Source: Planctomycetota bacterium
GTDB taxonomy: Bacteria; Planctomycetota; UBA1135; UBA2386
DNA: 11,712 nucleotides
Reading direction: 5' to 3'
Assembly (NCBI GenBank): GCA_016793305.1
Contig: JAEUHU010000236.1
Coordinates: forward strand, 1-11,712
Below the pieces are notes generated by a model. It was given only the letters and a program-made list of their open reading frames with translations. It did not search any database and was not told the DNA's origin. Numbering within the stretch: position 1 is the stretch's first letter; every line of letters starts with the position of its first letter. The position numbers and the translations under genes are program-made. Below, piece after piece: positions 6,150-11,712 of this stretch.

Positions 6150-7721
6150 TCAGCGGCCGAGGTCGACGAACACGCCGCCGGTGTCGCGCGCCAGTTCCTG
6201 CAGGAAGTCCTTCTGGAAGTCGCCGATCGCGATGGCGTGGAAGACGATCCGGTAGGCCTCGTTGCAGCGCAGCACCTCGCGCAGGATCTCCTTCGTCTCG
6301 ACCAGCTTGCCGACCGACGGCTTGCCGTCGCTGAGGAAGTAGACCGTGTCGAGCGGGCTCTTCGTGGCGTTCTTGTCGAAGCCGGTGACCGCGGCCTTCG
6401 GCGGCTTCTCCGGATCGATGCCGAACGGATAGAGCAGCGCCTTCAGCGTGTTGGTCTTGCCGGCCTGCAGGTTGGCCGAGCCACCGAGCCCGACGCCGGC
6501 GAGCCCCTGGGCTTCGGAGCCACCGAGCGGCCGCAGCGAACGCACCCACGACTTCGCCGCCTCGCGGTTGACGACGTTCGCCTGCACCAGCCGCTTCTTC
6601 CACGGATCGATGTCGGTCGCGAACGCGAGGATGTCGAAGTTGGTGTCGGGCGTCAGCGAATCGAGCGTGTTGAGCAGCTCGGTCTGCACGATCGTGAAGC
6701 GCTTCAGGTCGCGGTAGCCCTGGAACTTCTCGCGTTCGACCACCAGGTCGTCCATCGAGCCCGACACGTCGATGATGAACAACACGTTGGTCGAGGTCGT
6801 CGGGATGCCGGCGAACGCGTTGGTCTTGCCCTCGGCGACCTTGCCGTAGAGTGCGTCGTACTTCTTGCGGTTCTCGGCCTTCTTGACCAGCTCCTCGTCG
6901 GTCGGGATGCGCCAGCCGGTGATCTGCTTGCACTGGTTCCACCAGTTCTGCCAGCGCTCGGCGTCCACGCCGTTGTCGACCGCGGTGATCTTGAACAGCG
7001 AGTCGGCGCACTCGATCTGCAGCCGGCCCGCCTCCTTCAGCTTGTCGATCAGCGGCTGGATCGCGTCCTGCACGCGCAGCACGCCCACGGCCGCCACCGC
7101 TGCCGTCTGCACGTGCCACTCCGGATCCTGCAGTGCCTGCACCGTGGCGACCGCATGGTCCTTCAGCTTCAGCGCGGTGATCGTGTCGAGCGCCGCGAGC
7201 CGGACCTGCGGTTCCTTGTCCTGCAGGAACCCCGCGAAGAGCGCCACGCTGCCAGCTTCGCCGATCTGCGCGAACGCACGCGCCGCCTCGTAGCGCAGCA
7301 CCGACGAGGCCTTGGGATCGGCCGCGACCGTCTCGATCACCGCGAGTGCCCCCTTCTGCTTGGCGCGGCCCAGCACCTTGACCAGCAGCGCCAGCTGCTC
7401 CTGGTCCTTCAGCTTCGGCATCGCGTCGATCCACGCCTGGAAGGTCGCGGGCTCGCGATAGCTCTCGAGCACTGCCAGCGCCGCCTGCTGCACGAGCCCG
7501 GACGGGTGCTTCAGCAGCTTCAGCAGCTCCTCGCCGGCGGCCGGGGTCTCCTGCCCCTTCAAGGTCATCACCGCCTCGACCATCAGCGGCTCGTCCTTGA
7601 ACTTCTTCCACTGCCGCTGGAACTCGCGCAGCGCGTCGGCGCGGGCAGGATCGTCCTGGGCCATGGCGGCGCCCAGCAACACCAACAGCGCGAACAACAA
7701 ACAGAACGGGGATCTCGGCAT
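6150..7721 (-). CDS. Secreted HEAT-repeat and von Willebrand factor A domain protein
   Basis: The 523-residue product starts with a clear signal peptide (hydrophobic core about 6-19, likely cleavage after AMA at 19-21), so it acts outside the cytoplasm. Residues about 50-245 form successive helix-pair units typical of HEAT/PBS-lyase-like repeats (for example ALAVLESYREPATFQAWIDA, 81-100). A Trp-rich linker (WQNWWNQ, 257-263) follows. The C-terminal half (about 312-523) is a VWA domain with the metal-ion-dependent adhesion site DVSGS (Asp318, Ser320, Ser322) and a later LSDGKP segment (463-468), so metal-dependent ligand binding is plausible. The ATG at 7721 has a GAGG motif seven bases upstream. 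This architecture is, to my knowledge, common in Planctomycetota, but the ligand is unknown. It is the last gene of the selB-side unit, 80 bases after the zinc-ribbon gene. A scaffold or protein-binding role is inference. Confidence 0.85.
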   Translation of the reverse strand: MPRSPFCLLFALLVLLGAAMAQDDPARADALREFQRQWKKFKDEPLMVEAVMTLKGQETPAAGEELLKLLKHPSGLVQQAALAVLESYREPATFQAWIDAMPKLKDQEQLALLVKVLGRAKQKGALAVIETVAADPKASSVLRYEAARAFAQIGEAGSVALFAGFLQDKEPQVRLAALDTITALKLKDHAVATVQALQDPEWHVQTAAVAAVGVLRVQDAIQPLIDKLKEAGRLQIECADSLFKITAVDNGVDAERWQNWWNQCKQITGWRIPTDEELVKKAENRKKYDALYGKVAEGKTNAFAGIPTTSTNVLFIIDVSGSMDDLVVEREKFQGYRDLKRFTIVQTELLNTLDSLTPDTNFDILAFATDIDPWKKRLVQANVVNREAAKSWVRSLRPLGGSEAQGLAGVGLGGSANLQAGKTNTLKALLYPFGIDPEKPPKAAVTGFDKNATKSPLDTVYFLSDGKPSVGKLVETKEILREVLRCNEAYRIVFHAIAIGDFQKDFLQELARDTGGVFVDLGR

Positions 7722-7745
7722 CGCGGAGCCTCGGTCGGAACGGTG

Positions 7746-7785
7746 CGCCGCGCGGCCCCGGCCGGAGTCGGCCGGGCGTGCGGCG
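7746..7785 (-). promoter_or_regulatory. GC-rich hairpin before the HEAT/VWA gene
   Basis: Within the 80-base gap between the zinc-ribbon and HEAT/VWA genes, CCCGGCCG (7757-7764) pairs perfectly with CGGCCGGG (7769-7776) over a four-base loop. An outer stem (7746-7754 with 7777-7785) pairs with one mismatch after a two-base bulge. There is no T-run on either strand, so it is a weak candidate for a classical terminator. It could be an attenuator, an RNA-processing or stability element, or a partial terminator that lowers expression of the last gene. Confidence 0.4.
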
Positions 7786-7801
7786 AGAGGGGTGCCAGAG
7801 C

Positions 7802-8338
7802 CTATCCGTTCGGTCGGCCGAGAGCATGCCGCCACCACGGCAGCGCCACGTCGCGCTCGAGGTGCCGGGCGAGCAGCTCCAGGTCGATGCGCGCCGAACG
7901 CGCCTCGCCGAGGCTCACCGCACCGCCCGGATGCCGGGGCTTCAGCACGAACGCCAGGTGATGCTGGTACTCGACCTCGAGCACCCAGTGCAGCCGGCAC
8001 GAGGCCGCCGACAGGCGCAGGAACTTGGCGAGGTTCTCCAGCTGCGCCAGCGCCTCGCCGCCGACCGCGGTCAGCTCCACGAACGGCAAGGTGCGCGCCT
8101 CCGGATCGCCCCCGCTGCTCTTCCGCACCGCGAGCCCGTGCACACGGGCGAGGGCCCGGATCAACGGCCAGATCGCCGGCTCGATGCCGCGCTGCCGCGC
8201 CTCTTCGCCGTCGAGCAGGCGCGTCACTGCGCGCCGATCGCCGAACCGGGCCTCACAGAGCCCACATTCGTGCACGCTCAGGCCATCGACCACGCGCACG
8301 CGCATGTCGTGGTTGCCGCATTCCGGACAGGTGTCCAC
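7802..8338 (-). CDS. Hypothetical protein with N-terminal zinc ribbon
   Basis: The family is not recognised. The 178-residue protein opens with a four-cysteine zinc ribbon: Cys4 and Cys7 (CPECG) and Cys25 and Cys28 (CGLC), the two pairs 17 residues apart, the usual spacing for a zinc knuckle fold that binds nucleic acid or protein or has a structural role. The rest is a mixed alpha/beta region with a conserved-looking core around EVEYQHHLAFVLKP (121-134), no signal peptide and no membrane segment, so it is probably cytoplasmic. The start is a GTG at 8338, supported because the first cysteine pair follows immediately; no clear Shine-Dalgarno sequence is present, and a 9-bp-stem hairpin lies 20 bases upstream. 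It sits 54 bases after the bitopic-protein gene and 80 bases before the HEAT/VWA gene. GC-rich codon use and the intact ribbon make it a real gene. Confidence 0.8.
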   Translation of the reverse strand: MDTCPECGNHDMRVRVVDGLSVHECGLCEARFGDRRAVTRLLDGEEARQRGIEPAIWPLIRALARVHGLAVRKSSGGDPEARTLPFVELTAVGGEALAQLENLAKFLRLSAASCRLHWVLEVEYQHHLAFVLKPRHPGGAVSLGEARSARIDLELLARHLERDVALPWWRHALGRPNG

Positions 8339-8358
8339 GCGGCGACGATAGCCGAGGG

Positions 8359-8383
8359 CCGGCGTGCGTCTCCAGCACGCCGG
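8359..8383 (-). promoter_or_regulatory. Perfect 9-bp-stem hairpin before the zinc-ribbon gene
   Basis: CCGGCGTGC (8359-8367) and GCACGCCGG (8375-8383) form a perfect nine-pair stem around a seven-base loop, in the 54-base gap between the bitopic-protein stop and the zinc-ribbon GTG. The end of the stem lies 20 bases before the start codon. No T-run follows, so a simple intrinsic terminator is unlikely; attenuation, mRNA processing or protection of the upstream transcript's 3' end are possible. Confidence 0.4.
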
Positions 8384-8392
8384 GCGGATCGA

Positions 8393-10573
8393 TCAGCGGC
8401 GGCCCGACGGGGCTGGCGCCGCCGGGACCGGCGACTGCGGCGCCGTGGTCGGCGGCGGTGTCGAACCAGCGGGTGGCAGGGCTGGCTTCGCCTTCGGCGT
8501 CTCCGGGATCAGCGCCGGCCCCTGGCCAGTGCCGAGCTGGCGCTCGGCGAGCCGCTTCACCCAGCTCTCCTCTTCCCGCGTCGTGTCGAGGCGCACGCCC
8601 TCGTCGCCGTCGCCCTGCACGACCTCACCGATCGCCGAGCGCGGCAACATCACGCGGTTGCTGCGGAACTCGAGCACGATGTGGTCGTCGGCGATGTGGC
8701 TCAGGATGCCGCCGACCAGGCGGTTGTTGTTGGTCAGGCGAACGAACCCCGAGGCTGCCTTCTGCAGCTGGTCGTAGTCGGAGCTGCCGAGCTCGGTGAG
8801 CCGCGCGACCTCGAAGGTCCGCAAGGTCACTTCGCCTTCGCCCACCTTCAGGGTGATGCTCTCGGCACCGACACACTTGACGCTGCCGATGAAGTAGTTG
8901 CCGTTGTGCAGCTGTGCGAAGGCACGGCTGCCCGGCATCACGCCGTCGACGACCCCACCACGCGCGGCCGGCGTCACTTGTTCGCCGAGCATCAGATCGT
9001 CACCGACCCGCACGAGGCGCGGCGTCGGGGTCGCACTCGGCGTACCGGGGCCCGCCTTGGCGACCGGCCAGCCGGCGTCGCCCTCGGGCTTGTCGCTCGG
9101 GGCCGGCACGACCACCGGGATCCCCGACGGCTCGCTCACGGCGACCGGATCGCCGGTCCCGGGCGCTGGCATGGGTTCGGTCCCCGACCCGGAGGTCGGC
9201 GTGTCCGGCTGCACGGCGACCGGCGGCGTCGGTTCCGGCGTCACGTCCGGCACGGTGGGCTGTACCGGCGTCGGCGGCGCGTCGACCGGTGCCGGCTGCA
9301 CGGCAACCGGCTCCGTGGCGTGAGGCTGCGTGGCGGGTTGGTCGTTCGGCGTGGCGATCGGTGCGGCCGTCGAACCTGGTGCGGACACCGGATCGCTCGG
9401 CTCGGTCGGCGTCGTCGCGGACGGCTCGCCCGGATTGGCGGGCGGCACGGGCAGGGCGGCGACGGGATCCGTCGCCCCACCCGCCTGGGCACCGGGCGAG
9501 CCCGACTTCGGGTCGCGCTGGACCAGGGTTTCGCCAGGCTGCGGCTTCGGCGCCACCGGGGTGCGGGCGTCGATCTCGACCTTCGGTCGGTCGATGCGCG
9601 CCTGCTGGAGACGCTCCGGTTCGATGCGCAGGCCGAGCCACTCGGGGCGCAGCACCACCGCGGCCGAAGCGCCGAGCAGCAGCACCGCCGCGACCAACAT
9701 GCGCAGCGCGCCACCGCGCTTGCCCGCACGCGGCCCGACCAGCACCGGCGCAGCCGCTTCCTCCGCGTAGATCTCGTGCCCTTCGACCTCGGCAAGGTCC
9801 TCTGGCGCCGACTCGGCCACCGGGGCCTGGTCCTCGTCGACGCGTGCGACCTCGCCGACCTCGGCGAGTTGGTCGACGTTCGCCGAAGGCAGCGGCTCCC
9901 AACCAGGTTCCGCCATCGCCTCGGCGTCGCTGCGCTGCGCCAACGACGGCTCCGCTTCGAACTCGGCCGCCTCGGCGATCGGCGCTTCCTCGCCGTCGCC
10001 GCCGCCGATCCCCACGGTCTCCGGCTCGGCCGCGTCCGCGCTGTCCTCCTGCCAGGCCCCCTCCCCGTCGTCGAGCACGAACGGCCCCGACTGCTCGATC
10101 TCGCTGATGCCGTCGCCCACGGTGGCACCGTCGACGAGCTCCAGTTCGCTGTCGCTGTCGACCACGAACTCTTCCTCGGTGCGCAGCAGCGAATCGAGCT
10201 CCTCGGTGAAGCGCTCCTCGGCGGCGACCAGCTGCGGATCGGCCGGCTCGGCGGCCGCGTTCGGCTCCGGCGGCACCCCGACTTCCTCGAGCTCGAGTCC
10301 GTCACCCGTCCACTGGCTCGCCGACTCCTCGCGGAACGGCTGGCGCCCGGCGAACTCCTCGCTGGGTCGCAAGCCCTGCGTATGGTCGGTGAACAGCAGG
10401 TCGTCGGCGTCCGCCTCGACGCCGTCGTCCGCACCGGCTCCCGCAGGGCGCGCAGGCTTCGCCGGCGGAGCGGTGAACAGCTGGTCGAGATCGTCGTTCT
10501 TCCCGGCGAGATCCTCGATGACGAAGTCGTCGTCGAGGAAGTCGTCGTCATTTCGCTCGCTGGCACCGCTCAT
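8393..10573 (-). CDS. Acidic bitopic membrane protein with Pro/Thr linker and duplicated beta-barrel-like domain
   Basis: No known family is recognised. The 726-residue chain has four parts. Residues 1-275 are very acidic and nearly free of lysine, beginning with a DDDFLDDDF cluster. A single membrane helix spans about 289-308, preceded by basic residues (PRAGKRGGALR), which predicts N-terminus in and C-terminus out. Residues about 335-520 are a Pro/Thr/Ala/Val-rich, probably extended linker. Residues about 545-655 hold two tandem units of roughly 45 residues (AFAQLHNGNYFIGSV at 551-565; GFVRLTNNNRLVGGI at 609-623) with alternating beta pattern, resembling a small Sm- or SH3-like barrel duplicated in tandem. 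A Pro-rich tail ends the protein. The ATG at 10573 has GGAG five bases upstream and overlaps the stop of the small ORF as ATGA. Analogy to bitopic envelope or motor-coupling proteins such as TonB is only architectural; function is unknown. Confidence 0.82.
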   Translation of the reverse strand: MSGASERNDDDFLDDDFVIEDLAGKNDDLDQLFTAPPAKPARPAGAGADDGVEADADDLLFTDHTQGLRPSEEFAGRQPFREESASQWTGDGLELEEVGVPPEPNAAAEPADPQLVAAEERFTEELDSLLRTEEEFVVDSDSELELVDGATVGDGISEIEQSGPFVLDDGEGAWQEDSADAAEPETVGIGGGDGEEAPIAEAAEFEAEPSLAQRSDAEAMAEPGWEPLPSANVDQLAEVGEVARVDEDQAPVAESAPEDLAEVEGHEIYAEEAAAPVLVGPRAGKRGGALRMLVAAVLLLGASAAVVLRPEWLGLRIEPERLQQARIDRPKVEIDARTPVAPKPQPGETLVQRDPKSGSPGAQAGGATDPVAALPVPPANPGEPSATTPTEPSDPVSAPGSTAAPIATPNDQPATQPHATEPVAVQPAPVDAPPTPVQPTVPDVTPEPTPPVAVQPDTPTSGSGTEPMPAPGTGDPVAVSEPSGIPVVVPAPSDKPEGDAGWPVAKAGPGTPSATPTPRLVRVGDDLMLGEQVTPAARGGVVDGVMPGSRAFAQLHNGNYFIGSVKCVGAESITLKVGEGEVTLRTFEVARLTELGSSDYDQLQKAASGFVRLTNNNRLVGGILSHIADDHIVLEFRSNRVMLPRSAIGEVVQGDGDEGVRLDTTREEESWVKRLAERQLGTGQGPALIPETPKAKPALPPAGSTPPPTTAPQSPVPAAPAPSGRR

Positions 10574-10728
10574 GGGTTCTCCGTTCCGCTGCAAGGGGAC
10601 GGCTCGTTATCGGCCGGCCGCCCGGGCGGACTGAGGGCTTCCACCACGGCGCGCCGGCCCCGCCCGCGGACTCGGGCGAGGCGAGCGCCGCCGCCGCCCG
10701 CCGCCACACCGCGAGCCCCCCTCGTCAT
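10570..10728 (-). CDS. Small ORF of 52 codons coupled to both neighbours
   Basis: The start ATG overlaps the selB TGA (ATGA, 10725-10728) and is preceded by GGAGG at a four-base spacing; its own TGA overlaps the start of the bitopic-protein gene (ATGA, 10570-10573). The 52-residue product is Gly/Arg-rich and basic in its first 27 residues (ARLARVRGRGRRAVVE at 15-30), then Pro-rich with one Cys (46) and acidic near the end; there is no signal peptide or membrane helix. Two four-base overlaps plus a good ribosome binding site argue that ribosomes translate it, even if mainly to pass translation from selB to the next gene. Against a functional protein, the composition is close to what any frame of this very GC-rich 150 bases would give, and no family is recognised. 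Confidence 0.45.
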   Translation of the reverse strand: MTRGARGVAAGGGGARLARVRGRGRRAVVEALSPPGRPADNEPSPCSGTENP

Positions 10729-11712
10729 GGGGCCTCCGCAGCCAGCTCGCGGGCCAGGTCGGAGGACGGCAGCAGGCGTCGCACGCCCTCGCGCAGCACG
10801 GTGAGGCCGAGCGCGTCGACGTGTTCCAGCAAGGGGATCAGGTACTTGCGGCTGGTGCCCAGTTCGTCGCGCAGCTGCGGGATGTCGAGCACGCCCTGGT
10901 GCCGGAGGCAGTTGGCACGCACCGCGCGCAGCAGGGAGCGCATCACCCCGCCGCCGTAGAAGTGGTCCCCGACCTTGTCGATGCGGCCCTCGTCGCGCGC
11001 ACGGTCGACCAGCGAGGCGAGTTCGTCGCCGGCGGCGCCGACCGCGTTGGCCAGCTCGTCGAGGGCCGGTGGTCGCGCCCCGGCGGTCTCGCAGGCGCCG
11101 ACGATCTTGTCGAACAGCTGCTGCTGCCGCGCTGCCAGCGGCCGCAGGCGATCGACGAACAACACCTGGCCCAGGCGCCCCGAGCGCACACGGCCGGCGG
11201 CGAGCAGCCGGTCGAACACGAACTCGATCAGCTCGTTCGGCAGCGTGCGGGTCGCCCGCAGCGCGGTGCGCTGCACCGAGGCGGCCTCCGGCCGCCGCGC
11301 CAGCATGCGCTCGACGGACTGCAGCAGTTCCGCTTCCCCGGCCACGGCGGCATCGGCCGGGAACACACGCATCGTGCGGCGGTGCACCACGACGTCCGGC
11401 ATCGCCTCGACCGTGGCCAGCACGTCCTCGTCGCCGGCCCCGAGCGAACGTGCCAGTTCGTCCACCGGCACCCCGACCGGCCCCGCCGCCGCGAGTTCGT
11501 GGCGGATGCGCGCCTCCGGCCGATCGCCGGCGGCGACCAGGCCCGCGAGCTCGGTGCCCAACGACTGCCGGCGATACCGACCGCTCGCCAGCAGCCGCAG
11601 CACCCGCCCACCCCCGACGGTCGCCGGCGGGTTCTGCAGGCGCAGCAGCAGCCGATCCCCGGCGGCACAACTGAGCGGCTCGTCGAGCTCGAGGCGCGCC
11701 ACGAACACCTCG
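10725..11712 (-). CDS. selB: Selenocysteine-specific elongation factor SelB, C-terminal part
   Basis: SelB is the EF-Tu-like GTPase that brings Sec-tRNA to in-frame UGA codons marked by a SECIS hairpin. The 328 visible residues (first full codon at 11711) begin in the beta-barrel domain after the GTPase: LELDEPLSCAAGDRLLLRL (7-25) and TVGGGRVLRL (31-40), which match the family's conserved DEP, PGDRF and GGGxV blocks. They are followed by about four winged-helix modules that reach the SECIS RNA. The last module carries LRDELGTSRKYLIPLLEHVDALGL (280-303, in the pattern T/S-R-K-Y...LLE..D), the most diagnostic SelB signature. The GTPase domain with its P-loop lies beyond the right edge. The TGA stop overlaps the next ORF's ATG. 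The protein is intact as far as visible, implying that the organism decodes selenocysteine; selA, selC and selD are not in this window. Confidence 0.93.
   Translation of the reverse strand, partial: EVFVARLELDEPLSCAAGDRLLLRLQNPPATVGGGRVLRLLASGRYRRQSLGTELAGLVAAGDRPEARIRHELAAAGPVGVPVDELARSLGAGDEDVLATVEAMPDVVVHRRTMRVFPADAAVAGEAELLQSVERMLARRPEAASVQRTALRATRTLPNELIEFVFDRLLAAGRVRSGRLGQVLFVDRLRPLAARQQQLFDKIVGACETAGARPPALDELANAVGAAGDELASLVDRARDEGRIDKVGDHFYGGGVMRSLLRAVRANCLRHQGVLDIPQLRDELGTSRKYLIPLLEHVDALGLTVLREGVRRLLPSSDLARELAAEAP

Noticed and set aside
10525..10549. Repetitive GTCGTCGTCG-type DNA near the start of the bitopic gene.
   Set aside because: It simply encodes the Asp-rich DDDFLDDDF cluster; not an independent repeat element.
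10725..10727. Possible Sec read-through of the selB TGA.
   Set aside because: The continuing frame gives low-complexity sequence with no SelB similarity, and SelB normally ends shortly after the final winged helix.
7778..10804. A 1008-codon open frame on the plus strand.
   Set aside because: It is antisense to the zinc-ribbon gene, the bitopic-protein gene and the small ORF. Its translation is Arg/His/Leu-rich with no domain, as expected from the complement of GC-rich coding DNA; the minus-strand genes have motifs, a membrane helix and ribosome binding sites.

Overview
This is an 11.7-kb, strongly GC-rich bacterial chromosomal window. It is almost fully coding, with most third codon positions G or C. 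The gene content is a mix of housekeeping metabolism and lineage-specific envelope proteins: a secreted HEAT-repeat plus von Willebrand A protein, and a bitopic protein with a long acidic cytoplasmic part and a Pro/Thr-rich outer part. This mix, together with selenocysteine-specific elongation factor SelB, would fit a GC-rich planctomycete or a related environmental lineage. That placement is inference; no rRNA or other marker is present. I see no mobile element, CRISPR array or tRNA, and no gene-free stretch longer than about 160 bases.

Layout. (1) Positions 1-1344, minus strand: an S-adenosylmethionine hydrolase (SAM hydroxide adenosyltransferase, DUF62) gene followed 14 bases later by an arginase gene that runs off the left edge. 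(2) 1418-2299, plus strand: a five-helix membrane protein of unknown function with looser codon bias and an exact 34-bp palindrome inside its fifth helix. (3) 2312-4725, minus strand: low-specificity threonine aldolase followed 11 bases later by phosphomannomutase/phosphoglucomutase. (4) 4842-6089, plus strand: an MFS transporter, divergent from the aldolase and convergent with the next unit. (5) 6150-11712, minus strand, read right to left: the 3' part of selB, a 52-codon small ORF, a 726-residue acidic bitopic membrane protein, a 178-residue zinc-ribbon protein, and a secreted HEAT/VWA protein.

How they work together. The two metabolic pairs look like ordinary short operons. The right-hand unit is the most interesting part. 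The stop of selB overlaps the start of the small ORF (ATGA), and the stop of the small ORF overlaps the start of the bitopic gene (ATGA again), so the three would be translationally coupled. The next two gaps, of 54 and 80 bases, each hold a strong GC hairpin without a T-run, which may set the relative output of the downstream genes. Whether the envelope proteins have anything to do with SelB cannot be decided from this sequence.
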